Shown piece by piece: positions 44,285 to 55,695 of a DNA stretch of 64,000 nt. Position 1 is the first letter of the stretch; every line of letters starts with the position of its first letter. This stretch comes from Heterodera schachtii (lineage: Eukaryota > Nematoda > Chromadorea > Rhabditida > Heteroderidae), in the NCBI GenBank assembly GCA_023374025.1, contig SIJG01000015.1, positions 1,592,697-1,656,696 on the forward strand, given 5' to 3'. The notes under the pieces are model-generated. The model had not been told where the DNA came from and ran no database searches. It saw only the letters and a list, made by a program, of their open reading frames with translations. The position numbers and the translations under genes were made by a program.

Positions 44285-47200
44285 ATGGTCCTTCGGCACG
44301 GCCTCCGTCTGCTCCTCCTCTTTTGCCTTGCCCATGCGCTCGCCCAATCGAACGACTCACAACAATCAGCAGACTGTGCGGAGGGCGAATTTTGTGCTTT
44401 AAATGATCCGGATTCATCACATTTCATTGTTTGTTTTTTTAAATAAATTATCCGTATTATTGGAAATGTTTAGAGCCATTTTCACAAGCCAAAGAACGGT
44501 TCCCAAGGGTGCAAACCGTTCGATTTGAGTCGCTATTATTTCATGCGCAGTCACTACAAACTTCTCCGCTTCTTGGCCAACTGTTACTTTGCGGTGGTGG
44601 ACGCCGTGTTTGAGCTGATCAACTGGTTCCAGCCAATGCATGTCGTTGGGCTGGAGAATGCCAGCGAATTGATTTACATCCCGGCACACGTGGCGGCGGA
44701 AATGATTCGGGAGGGAAATGTGAGGGCGGGGGGGGGGAAAGCATCATAAATTGAATTAATTTGGGAATGCTTTAGCTGACATCAAAGGAACTGGTCACCG
44801 CTTACATCGACCGATTGAAGGAGGTCAACCCGCTGATCAACGCAATTGCGCACGAAAACTACAAAGCGGCACTAAAACTGGCGAAGGAAGTGGACACGGA
44901 ATTGGCAAAAATGGATTCAAAAAAGCGAAAATCGGTAATGGGTTTAATTGATCAGATAATGAATCACTAATGGCATTTGTTCAGTTGGCTTCCTCGAAAC
45001 CGTTCTATGGGGTGCCGTTCACTTCAAAGGACAACCTGAAAACAAAGGGATTTGTGACGGGCGCAGGCAATCGCTATCTGAAGGAAGGCGGAAAAGTAGC
45101 CACGGAAGACGCGCTAATCGTAAAACGGTGGCAAATGGATGAAATTAAGCCAACTAAACAAATAAATAGACAATTTTAAATTCAATTAAACAATATTTGA
45201 TGCTAAAATATCCAAAAATTTGTTTCAATGCAAAATTTTCTAACCATAGGATGAAGGATGCGGGCGCCATTCTCGTGGCCATCTCAACGCTGCCCAATTT
45301 GGCGATGAGTTACGGCTGCGATGACTCTGTTTACGGAATCACAAACAACCCACACGACACACGTCGCATTCCAGGCAAAACAAACAGAAAATGAAAATAA
45401 ATTCTTTTAAATTAGTCTTTAATTGCCTGCCAATCATTCGCCGCTTTTTCAGGCGGAAGCAGCTCAGGCGAAGGGGCACTGATCGGTGCCGGCGCGTCAC
45501 TGTGCGGAATTGGCAATGACATTGGGGGATCAATTCGAATTCCGGCAAACATGAACGGAGTGTTCGGCCTGAGACCGACCAGTTTTCCCGACCGTAAGTG
45601 ATCAATGGGACAAATGTGCTGTTGACCAGTTTTTATTTGTCACAATACCGCACATAACTGAGTTTCAATTACCGACAAATCCGTAATTACGAAGGGTGTT
45701 CAAAAACCCTGACCCGTAACAAATCATAATTTTTCTTATCACCACTCCTCGCCCAATCAGACGTTGTGCCAACTGAGGGAATTGTGCCGGAAAGCCTTTT
45801 CTACAAACCAGCGCTTAATATGCTTTCCAATGGTCCCTCTCTGTCGCTATGCCTCCGATTTGCCATTGGCACTTGCTGTAAAAAGAATTATAAATCAAAC
45901 TAAAACCATTAACTAAATTACAAAAAATATCTTATCCAAAAATTGAGCAATAGCGCAATTCCAACTGTCGGATTTAAAAGCAATCAAAAGAATTTAGATA
46001 CGCTTTCTTTAATCTCCTTAGAAAAAGTTTTTTTTTTCACGGGCTCATACGCCAAAAAATGTCAATGAATTTTGAAGGTAATGGCCGGGAAAAAGGTCAA
46101 CAGCTTCCACTTGGACGTGGACTTTGCGAAGGACTTCAAGCTGTACTACTTGGAAGACCTCAATGTTTTGATCTCCCAAGAATTGAAACCAGAACAAAGA
46201 TTCGCCGTTCGAAGAGTAAAAGCATTCACTAAAATTATGCTAAAATAAAAATGGCAAAACCATTTCAGGTCAAATCGTATTTTGAATCGAAACACAATTT
46301 GACGGTCCAAAAGGTGGAGTTCACTTTGCTGTCGCGTTTCCTCGAACTGTTCTATGCCGACCCGTGGAAAGCCGGAGTTCCGGTGTGCAAATCACTCAAA
46401 TTTGGCACTAATAAATTGATCGTAATTAATTTACATAATTTATTTCTGGCAGACCTTCGATGAGCTGAAAACGACGTACCAGGACATTCAAGCAGGCGTG
46501 TCAAACAACACTTTGTTGGCATGGGAATTTGAGGCGTTGAAGCGATTTGCTGTGCCAAAATCGAAATATGAACAGAAATGGGTGGGAATTTTAACATAAA
46601 ATTTCGATCTGTTACTGAAATGATTAGACAAGTTTTGTGTTCCTTCAGGTGCTGCTCAAAAAGGAGAAGCTGCGCAAACAAGTTGCCCAATTGCTCGGCA
46701 AAAACGGACTGTTGCTGACCCCGGTTTGGCCAACCGATGTGCCATTCCATCACATGGAACCGTTCGCCACTTTCAACCTCAAATACACAATGGTAGGCTG
46801 CCTTGAACTATAGGTGGTTTCTTACCGCCATCTTAAGAATTTTCTAAATATACTCCAGTCATATGTAAATCGACCTTTTTTGCTTTTCAAGCTGTTTTTT
46901 TTACGGCGCTCTTTTTTCAAAAAATTTTTGGGGAACGTAGGGGGGGGGGGGGGGGGTGGGCGAGTGCCGACAGGCGCCGACGGAAAAATTTTTATAATTT
47001 TTCATTCTTTTTAAAGGAATATGACGAAAAAAATAGTTTTTTCATCATTTTTGAAAAGCTTGTTAAATTATTTAAAATTCTTTTTCGCCTTTAAGAAGTC
47101 GCCTCTTTTATCCCTTCGTCTCCAACCTTTCTTTCTCCACTTTTTGTTTCACATTTTGGGGGGTCAACCCCCTATTTAAGGTATGTCGACAGCCCTAATT

Positions 47201-47502
47201 GTAAGTACAGAAATTTCCTAAAACATTTAAATTTAGTTGAAAGGAAGTCCCATATGGGTTCCAAATTTCAAATTGCAACTAAGCAATAAAGCCGTGCCCT
47301 TCAGATGGTCAATGTGCTCGGCTTCCCCGCTTTGACCGCTCCGACCAGCAAAAGTTGGGTCACTGGCATGCCGTTGGGCGTGCAGCTGATCGCCGCGCCG
47401 TTCAACGAGGCGCTTCTGATCGCTGCCGCCAAAGAATTGGAACGCGGATTCGGTGGATGGGTGAAACCGGGCCAAATAGTGCCAAACCTACCAAACATGT
47501 GA
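44285..47502 (+). CDS. FAAH-type fatty acid amide hydrolase, tandem copy 1 (frameshift in exon 7)
   Basis: Amidase-signature serine hydrolase; FAAH family enzymes cleave N-acylethanolamines and other fatty acid amides at membranes. Exons 44285-44428, 44474-44719, 44776-44934, 44985-45127, 45250-45374, 45453-45593, 45761-45877, 46078-46215, 46269-46421, 46453-46581, 46649-46792, 47305-47502; about 611 residues. The Ser-Ser-Lys triad is visible: Lys198 in PFTSKDN, Ser275 in GGSSSGEG, Ser299 in [12 protein letters not shown]. The C-terminus [14 protein letters not shown]...[10 protein letters not shown] is typical of FAAH. The N-terminus is a signal peptide or anchor ([13 protein letters not shown]). 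Exon 5 ends at a GC donor. Exon 7 has one extra base near 45834 (AATGGTCCCTCT versus AATGGCCCTCT in copy 2), turning [11 protein letters not shown] out of frame. Intron 11 carries extra repeat sequence (46.8-47.2 kb). Confidence 0.85.
46800..47190. repeat. Insertion in amidase copy 1 intron 11
   Basis: Absent from the corresponding intron of copy 2. Contains a G run of about 18 (46940-46957) and GTGCCGACAGGCGCCGACGG, the recurrent palindromic module. No target-site duplication recognised. Confidence 0.55.
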
Positions 47503-48026
47503 ATTGGGGGAGGGCAGGAAGAAAGACGGAAGACAAATGATCAAACGACAAACCATCACTGGACAAAGAACAAATGCACTAATTTCATGAATGTGTTTGA
47601 GGAAAAAATAAAATTTATGAAAATTTCTAATAATGCGTCATTTATTGAAAATCCAAAAGTCAATCTGACAAATGAATTTTACAAAGCATTCAATTCTGCA
47701 GAAATTCGAACATTTACCTCTTTTGTTTCCATGAAAATATTCCAATCGTAAAGTTATTTTTTAATTTAGTCTTCGAAATATTGAACGTTCTAAAAAATTT
47801 TCAAATTCGTAAATAAACTTTTTTATGAAAGAATGCAGTTTTAAACCATACATTTTTCTTTCAAAATTTCGTAATTAAGGGTAGGTAGGAGGAACTGTTT
47901 TAAAAATTCGACCATCTGCACTTTATTTATTAGCCTAATTAGTTGGAAAACATTTTTCTTTTTTGTTTTGTGAACAAAAGTTGGGACTTTTTTTTTACAT
48001 ATTTTACATATTTTCGACATAATATA
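47503..48026. other. 3' flank of amidase copy 1
   Basis: AT-rich; homologous to 58715-59150 up to about 47970. No gene. Confidence 0.45.
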
Positions 48027-48376
48027 CAGGGTGACAAAAAAGTAATGTCCCACCTATTTATTTGAATAACTTTTTTAAAATGCAACCAAAAATGACAAAA
48101 ATATATTCAAAATGTGCATAACAGATTAGGGAATATTGCTACATAATAGTTTTAATCTATCTTTAGGGAGTCCTGAGATAGAGCCAAAAATGTGCCGAAA
48201 TTTTTTTGCAGGTTTCACGCAACTCCCGGATCAAGATTTTGGAAAATTTCCGGTGAAAGGCTTAACCAATTTAAACCATTTTTTAATGATAATTAACTAC
48301 GACCCTAGTCACTTGAAAGAACTACTCGAGTTAATTTATGGGTTAGGTTTAGGAGAATAAAAGGCCCACTTTTTAT

Positions 48377-49396
48377 TAGAGACCGGACGGGATCGGGATC
48401 CCGCGTGATTTTTTCGGGATCCCGCGGGACTAAATTCGGGATCCCGACCTCGGGATCCGTCCCGATCGTTTTTCCAAAATCGTCGGGATTGATCGGGATC
48501 GGGATTCAGTCGGGATCCCGACTCGGGATCCCTCCCGATCATTTCGCCAATCCCGCGGGATCCCGCGGGATTGGAGCAACTATAATTTTTTGAAAATTTT
48601 TCATTTTCTTATTACATTCTTGCACATGGAAGGTAAAAAAGAATTTTTTTTTCGTTAATTATAAAAATTGGCCTTCTGTTAGCTTTTACATTAAACCATG
48701 CCCAAATTTTTCCACAAGATATTTCAATTATTTCAATTTATACATTTTACAATTATTAATCTTTTTCACAGCCTTTTAAATGCAATCAATTATTTGGTCC
48801 ATTGGACTATTCAGCAAAGTTTCTAAAGATGAAGCTGAGTGTGCCGTTTGCAAAGAAAAGGGGGGCAAAAAATTTGTGTTTAAATTATCGGCCGGCAGCA
48901 CAAAAGGCTTAATCACACACCTAAACTCAATACATGCAAATAGTAGCTATGCTTCTGATTATGCCAAACAATTTGAACTGAAGAAGGAAGGTGGGACAGG
49001 AATTGGCAAAATAAGTACATTCTTCAAAATATCAACCTCTGGTCCTATATTTTTCGTTTTTGTTATAATTCGATTTTTTTAGGGGATCTGTCACTTGGAC
49101 AAGCGTGTTATTAATTTTATCGCATGTAATGCTCTTTCATTTGGTATAATTAATAACCCGACTACACTCATGCTCTTCAACTCTTGGCGCAAATGTAAAA
49201 AAAATTGTTTGAAAGCAAATCCCGATAATCCCGCGGGATCCCGAAAAAAAATCTTCGGGATTCATCGGGACTCGGTCGGGATCCCGACTCGGGATCCGTC
49301 CCGGTCTGTTTTTCAAAATGTTCGGGATTGATCGGGATCGGGATTCAGTCGGGATCCAGACTCGGGATCCCTCCGACCCCAGTTGTCCGGTCTCTA
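48377..49396. mobile_element. hAT element with transposase remnant, TSD CTTTTTAT
   Basis: Ends TAGAGACCGGAC and GTCCGGTCTCTA are inverted; flanks 48369-48376 and 49397-49404 are both CTTTTTAT. Subterminal arrays of CGGGATC / GGGATCCCG. It is the only hAT here with recognisable coding sequence (BED finger). Confidence 0.93.
48780..49190 (+). pseudogene. hAT transposase remnant with BED-type zinc finger
   Basis: A frame at 48780-49082 encodes SIGLFSKVSKDEAECAVC then KFVFKLSAGSTKGLITHLNS and IHA, matching the BED finger pattern CxxC...HxxxxH. A second piece at 49095-49190 (DKRVINFIACNALSFGIINN) resembles the following hAT transposase segment. The rest of the catalytic region is missing, so the element cannot move itself. 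Confidence 0.75.
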
Positions 49397-50280
49397 CTTT
49401 TTATCACAGATAAAATTCAGAAAATGGCCCTTAAACCAGTCATAAAGTTCCAATCATCCAAAATACTGGTCCTGATTTCTTTAAAAAGGCAATTCTCTAG
49501 AATAAACTACCACCTGAACTGAGGCTTTATGTCACGATAAAGAATTTCATCCAAGTAAATATTTTTGTCGTTTTGACCCCTTGAGCCCTCAAAATCTATG
49601 AAATAAAAATAATTTTTAGCAGTCAATCACATCTGAAAGAGCATATTCGGTTGGCTATGTTATATGGTTTTGGTTAAATATAAACCATTATTAATTTTGT
49701 AAATGAATGCCCGAAAAAATATTTTCCAAGTTGCGTGCTGGAGGGGTATCACCCCATTTCATAGACCCATAACTTTTTTTCATATAGATCGTAATAAAAT
49801 TGGCTTTACATATCTAAGAAATGAATAATCTTAATTAATTTTTGCGATTTATCTAAATTAATGCATTTGCATTTTGACTCGGTGCGAAATTTTGTTCGTT
49901 GAAATCAATGATTTATGATAACTCTCGTTTTGATGTTTTTTTCTGACCTTATAAACAGTAATTACCACTGACTTCAAGCTTATTTTAAAGAACTATGTTA
50001 TGCCATATTCTCCACGTGAATTCATTGTTTTTCTTCACTTTGTTCGGTTGTTAGAATTTTTTTAATCTCTAAGCACAGTTAACTTTTGGCGTCAAAAATG
50101 GGTCATAATTTTTGATGCTGGCATTACACTCAGGTAGAATAAAATTTTTGTTTTTCATTCCGTTCTCCTAAAAAGAGAATTGAATGAGCTTTAATATGAG
50201 TATTAAACTTTTAAAATTGGTTTATTACTTTTCGAGGTATAAGAAATTTAAAAGTGGGACATTACTTATTTGTCACCCTG

Positions 50281-51480
50281 TATATGTAAATATTTTTATA
50301 CATATTTTTGACCTTTTCGCATTTTTTTCGTACATATTTCCAATTTTGAGGGTTCTTAATGAATTTTTTTATTAAATGTTCCAAAAAATCATAAATTTCA
50401 TATTTTTTCATACATAAAAATTAATTTGAAATGTGTCCCTAAAAAACGATTTTATGAAAAATTAATTTTTAATATACTAATCATTCCAAGCCTATTTTCA
50501 TTTTTGTGCATTTTGTGCCTATTTCACAACTGTTTTTTCTAAAAAATTACCATTAAATTTTTTTTTTAGTATTTTATTTACATATTTCGCGTTTTTCTAG
50601 TCATCACTCATAACTTATCTCAGTCAGCTAAATGGTCAGAAAATCAAAAAAAGAATTTAAAAAATTGTTCGGTCTTTACCCAAAAACACGAGAATGCGAG
50701 ACACGAGACGAGAATTTTTTTTTACTAAATAATTAATTTAAAAATTTTTCTATTCTTATTTTAGGAAAAATGATCGGGGCGGAATTTTTATTTCAAATGG
50801 GCCCGGAATAAAACGTGGTCAAAATTTAATAAATGGTTTTTTCAAGTGAAAAATAAAACCTTTACATTTTCGTAATTAAATTTTAAAATAATTTTATTCT
50901 GTGTGGGGATCGAAACAAGGCAGAAGTCAACGAAAGACTAGACCACCTTTATGCATAAAAATCTCGTTTCTCGTGCCAAAATACGAGACACGAGGTCGAG
51001 ACGGCCTAAAACCACGAGAATTGAGACGGCAACTTTGATGCCTTTAAGTAAGACAATTTTTGGTCCAAAATGTGTGTTGGAATTGGCATGTCTTAATTTT
51101 CTAATTTCTTTTACCTTTTCCGCGATGAAACACTGTATTATTTGGGATGATACCTATGACACTTTTTAATTATGGCGAGAGTTAACTCTTCTAATTCTCA
51201 GTTTTGGATGGTTTTCTCAATCAATTTCTTTTTCTCGTCAGATGAGTCTGATGATTTTCTACCCAATTTTCTTGATCATTATAGACCATTTTCCTTTCTG
51301 CTAATTGATTTATGTCCATTTCCTGTTTGCTTTTTCTATCAATTTCGCCTTTTCTTTCGTTTTTGTTTTCCAAGTGCCATTTCTTCGGGTTTTTGACATT
51401 CCTCGAAAACTATTTTTTGTGGTTTCATGAGAAAGAATTTAAGGATCACATCTAACAACTAAGCAAATTTTTGCCATGAC
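50281..51480. repeat. Repeat-derived stretch with ACGAGAC arrays and tRNA-like segment
   Basis: 50688-50715 and 50967-51020 carry inverted arrays of ACGAGACACGAG-type units around an AT-rich centre; 50898-50950, read on the minus strand, has GGTGGTCTAGTC and GTTTCGATCCC, A/B-box-like. Probably a degenerate element of the same modular hAT type, but no target duplication was found. 51170-51400 has an open frame without support. Confidence 0.5.
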
Positions 51481-51486
51481 CTATTA

Positions 51487-52100
51487 TTGGGCACAGGAAA
51501 TGGGGACGGTAAAACAATGCCAGCGCAATTGGAATTAATTCACCAAATTGCGTGGTTGATTGGCGACACTTTATGCGTGATGTTTGTGCTGAATGGTTTA
51601 TCCGCAACCCAATTTGCATTGGCGGCAGGGTTAAGACTCCCCTCGGGTTCTCTTTGCATTTATATTAATTAGGAATCGTTTGTGAGATTGATGAAACTAT
51701 GGCCGTGCGCCGGAAGTACGAACGGGGCAGATTGGTTGTTAACGACGTTTGGCTCTTTGGAGGAACTGAAAGGGGGCATCCGGAACGATGTTTCATGGTT
51801 CCGGTGCAGCGCAGAGACGCCGCAACGTTACTCCCGCTCATCGTTCAGCATATTAAACCCGGCTCCATCATCCATAGCTACATGTGGCGAGCGTATGGCG
51901 GAATTCCTCGATTGCCCAACGGTTACCAACATTTAACCGCCAATCATCAGCAGAATTTCATCGACCCATGAGTGGCGCACACATCCAAGCATTGAAAGCC
52001 TTTGGCGAAAAATGAAATTGAAGGGGAAAAAAGGTTTGGGGATGCAAGATCATTGTACGATACTTACATGTCAGAATTTCTGTGGCGGAAACACCTTGGG
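51487..52100 (+). pseudogene. Merlin/ISXO2-type transposase relic, copy 1
   Basis: An exon beginning at 51673 encodes VCEIDETMAVRRKYERGRLV, VWLFGGTERGHPERCFMVP, DAATLLPLIVQHIKPGSIIH and YMWRAYGGIPRLP, the DDE core of ISXO2-like (Merlin) transposases. The second catalytic Asp (HSD in copy 2) is Tyr here, and the frame breaks at 51969 before SIESLWRKMK, which is found in another frame. Inactive. Confidence 0.8.
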
Positions 52101-52144
52101 TATTATAATGTTTTATTTTTTAATTTTTAGTCTCAAGTAAATAC

Positions 52145-52801
52145 TAGGGTTCGAGCCCCGCCCCCGTCACCCCCGCCCCCACAGATTTGAATTTGTTAAA
52201 CATCTTGACAATTTTTTATGAAATAAAAGTTAATTTTACTTTTATTTTTTAGTATATTTGTGGTTTAGTGGTTAGTGCTTCAATACTAACAGTATTTATT
52301 GTCATGAGTTCGACTCCGGCTAACGTTTTCATTGAATTGTTTTTTCTGATTAATACAGGGTTTCTTTATGTTCTTATTTCTAAGAAATGTTCTGATTTGG
52401 GGGTAATGCCTTATTTTCATCGAAAAGAGGAACATTTCTGAAAAATTTCACTAAGTTCTAAAAAATTTTCCCGGGACCCCCCCCCCCCAAAAAAACCCTA
52501 TTTTTTCTTAAAAAATTACCCAAAAATCCCTAAATTTGGTTATTTTTTAGTCAAAATCTGTGCAATTTATGTCAAAATAAATAGAATCGAGGCGATCAAC
52601 GAATAAAGGAATGTGGGTCCAAAGAAATCACTCATAAAAAATAATTTTTGTTAGATTTTTTGGAGCTAATTCAAAGCAAACCCCCGCCCCGCCCCCGCGG
52701 GGGCGGAATTATCGTGCCCCCGCCACCGCCCCCGCGACTCTGACCCCCGCCAACCCCCGCCCCCGCAAAAAGCCACCCCCGCCTACTGGGCTCGAACCCT
52801 A
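52145..52801. mobile_element. Non-autonomous hAT element, 657 bp, TSD GTAAATAC
   Basis: Ends TAGGGTTCGAGCCC and GGGCTCGAACCCTA; flanks 52137-52144 and 52802-52809 are both GTAAATAC. Subterminal arrays of CCCCCGCCCCCGC. At 52258-52330 a plus-strand tRNA-like module occurs: TGGTTTAGTGGTTAGTG and GAGTTCGACTCCGG. Confidence 0.94.
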
Positions 52802-52964
52802 GTAAATACCATATATCCATGTGAACGAATCCCATAAATCTGCTGTTTTTCTTGTCATTAGCTAAGAGTTATGAGGCATTTGAATCGATTTTGTTCAATA
52901 AATGGGAATTTTGTTGAAAATTGAGATTTTGAATTTTTCTTCGAATTCGGGTTCGGGGGTCGAA

Positions 52965-54655
52965 ATGGGGTTACTTATGCAGTTTACGCCACATAAAATT
53001 TTTTTTGTTTTTAATGACAAAAATGTGTTTCCAGGGGTATTCGGGGCCGCTGATCACGAATATGACATCCATTTCGACCATTCCGAACCCCGAACCCGGA
53101 TTCGAACAAAAAATCGAAATTTTTTTTAAATTCGCATCTATTGTCCAAAATTGAATTAAATATACTAATAAAAATGTTATAGTCCATACATTCAATATGC
53201 AACAGTCAATAAATTCAATAAAGTTCACACGTAACATATAAAATAGCTTAATTCAACTCAATCATATGTTGCAAAATGCCAAAATCTGCAAATGTTTGAA
53301 ATTGGCGGAATATTCTTTTTTTCGCTTAGATACAGTTTAACATCTGACTTGAATGTTTTCTTTGTGATCTTAAGTTTTTGCCTTTTTTTTACTTATATAT
53401 ACTAATATGTGTTTATTTACATATTTTTTTCTACGAGTATGAACCAATTGCACAATTTTACCGCCAAAAAGCTTTATGAAAAATTGGCATTGGGTGACAA
53501 TGAGTTTGATGAGTGGCTTGTGGAATTAGGCCTGTTACATGGTAGACGTACATGTCCTCAATGTGGAAATGAAATGGGACGCCGCCAACCTCGCCCTAAT
53601 GAACATTATGGAAAATGAAAGTGCAAAAGCGCACAATGCAATCGTCCGGAAATGGGGTACCTTGTTGGCACGTTTTCGCCGGTTCTCACCTTGCTACTAA
53701 GCAAGTGTTTGCTTTTTCTTATTTTTGGGCGCAGGAATTGTGTACCCAGGATCAAATGATGCGCGATATAGATATCAGAGGTTTGTAAAGTGATTAGTGT
53801 AATTTACTCAAATTAGTACGTTACGGTCTCACACGTTGTAGCTAGTCATCTCGTAGGAATCATCGTTGAAATCGATGAGACGCTTGCGGTTCGACGAAAA
53901 TACGAGCGTGGTAGGCTCGTCGATAACAACGTTTGGATATTCGGTGGAGTTGAACGGGGTCATCAGCGTTGTTTTATGGTGCCAGTAATGCGTCGCGATG
54001 CTGCCACATTACTTCCACTCATTACCGAACACATCCTGCCCGGAAGCGTCATCCACAGTGACATGTGGAGAGCGTACGGGGGGATTCTAACCTTCCCCAG
54101 GGGTAGAATAATGGGCAAGTATGGCATATATTTATTAGCCAATAGATACCAACACTACACTGTGAACCACAGTGAAAAGTTCTCAATCCTAACACACGAG
54201 CCCATACCCAATCAGTCGAAATGCCGTTTTTCACCATTTTTGGTCCCAAGTTTCTGAACTGTACCCATGCGAAAATTGATATAGCATCTCTGTATTATCC
54301 GCCAATTTCAAACATTTGCAGATTTTGGCATTTTGCAACATATGATTGAGTTGAATTTTAAGCTATTTTATTGTATATGTGTACGTGTGAACTTTATTGA
54401 ATTTATTGACTGTTGCATATTGAATGTATGGACTATAACATTTTTATTAGTATATTTAATTCAATTTTGGACAATAGATGCGAATTAAAAAAAAATTTCG
54501 ATTTTTTGTTCGAATCCGGGTTCGGGGTTCGGAATGGTCGAAATGGATGTCATATTCGTGATCAGCGGCCCCGAATACCCCTGGAATCACATTTTTGTCA
54601 TTAAAAACAAAAAAACTTTTATGTGGCGTAAACTGCATAAGTACCGAAATGGGTG
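52965..54655. mobile_element. Merlin-type element with about 345-bp inverted repeats
   Basis: 52965-53309 and 54299-54655 are inverted copies (for example ATGCAGTTTACGCCACATAAAA, GGCCGCTGATCACGAATATG, GCAAATGTTTGAAATTGGCGG). Between them lies a transposase gene. Outer limits and target duplication could not be fixed. Confidence 0.8.
53439..54257 (+). pseudogene. Merlin/ISXO2-type transposase, copy 2 (stop in zinc ribbon, truncated end)
   Basis: The N-terminal part (53439 on) has a zinc ribbon, CPQCGNEMGRR...KCKSAQC, but TGA stands where Trp is expected before KCKSAQC. After a likely intron (53772-53840) the catalytic core follows: VEIDETLAVRRKYERGRLVD, VWIFGGVERGHQRCFMVPVM, ILPGSVIHSDMWRAYGG, NHSEKF. 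The first two acidic residues are kept; the final ESLWR region is missing. Confidence 0.8.
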
Positions 54656-54764
54656 CCGGATTCGTGATCAGCGACACCGAAAACCTATATATTGCTTTTT
54701 TATATTGAAATTAAAATTTTTTATGAGGGACAAACCATAATAGAACCATTCTTACCAGTGCTTA

Positions 54765-54900
54765 TTTAGTCTCACCGGGACCGGGACTGGCAAAACCGGG
54801 ACCGGGATTTCTTTTTTTTAAAACCGGGACCGGGACCTAAAAACCGGGAATTCCCAACCCGGACCCGCTCACAAATCAGCTCTAGTCCGGGGCGAAGTGA
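54765..54900. repeat. GC-rich ACCGGG repeat fragment
   Basis: Several ACCGGGACCGGGA units ending CTCACAAATCAGCTCTAG; resembles one end of a hAT-type element, no partner end found. Similar CCGGG repeats occur at 43624-43740. Confidence 0.45.
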
Positions 54901-54993
54901 CAAAAACAAAAGTGAAAACTGAAAAATACAAAATGCCAAATTAATAAAATTTAAAAAGGCAATAGGTCATTTATTTTCGGTCTACCTCACAAA

Positions 54994-55286
54994 TCAGTTG
55001 GGCCGTTGGGCCGGCACGTTTGGGCCCCACACTTTTGGGCCCAGAACTTTTTTGGCTATAACTTTTTTCTTTGTCAACAAAATCCAACACTGTGGGTGTC
55101 ATTCGAAAGCTTAATGTGTTTAGAAGCTTTTTCTAAGCTAATGCTTCGCGATTAGACAATTACCAAAAAAGTTATACATTTCTTAATAAAATATTTTCTA
55201 GGCTTGAAATCAATTCACTTTTTGTAAGACTAGGGCCCAACCATGCCGGCCCAAACGTGACGGCCCAACCGTGCCGGCCCAACTGA
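54994..55286. mobile_element. Short inverted-terminal element with GGGCCGGCACG repeats
   Basis: Ends TCAGTTGGGCCG and CGGCCCAACTGA are inverted, with arrays of GGCCCAA / GCCGGCAC units at both ends and an AT-rich centre containing GTCATTCGAAAGC. Length 293 bp. Flanks do not match as a target duplication. Confidence 0.6.
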
Positions 55287-55695
55287 GCGTTCCGTTTATT
55301 TTATTATCACAGAGAGTGACTACAACAGCCAATGATTGAAAAATGTATATGTTTAAACATTAATCCGTTAATTAGTCGTTCATTAGTTTTACCATTTATT
55401 ATTAACGTTTATAAATTTCTCATCATGTATGTTTATTAAAACATTTATTTAATGCTGTGTTAATTTATGCCATGAAGATCGTCGTCTGCTTTTTGTAGAA
55501 AAAACTAAGGGGGCGGCGGCGAATTGAGCAAATTAATGCACAGAGAGTGAATATTAGTGGCACAATTAGCGGATAATTTATTCGCCCGATCACCGACGCC
55601 TTCCACAGCTTTTTGCTGCGGTATAAATTCGCTCCGTTGCCCAATGACTGTCACTTTTTGCCTTTCCAAAAAACTGTTCATTCGTTGCTCCCAAA
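55287..55695. other. 5' flank of amidase copy 2
   Basis: From about 55316 homologous to 43910-44284; near identity begins at about 55446 (TTTATTTAATGCTGTGTTAATT). Confidence 0.6.

Larger units (their letters stand above)
48027..50280. mobile_element. Tc1/mariner-like element with TA target site, carrying a nested hAT element
   Basis: Ends CAGGGTGACAAAAAAGTAAT and, inverted, CAGGGTGACAAATAAGTAAT extend over about 27 bp including TGTCCCAC; TA flanks at 48025-48026 and 50281-50282. CAGGGTG ends and a TA target are typical of Tc1/mariner elements. No mariner transposase was recognised, so it is non-autonomous or decayed. A 1020-bp hAT element interrupts it. Confidence 0.8.
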
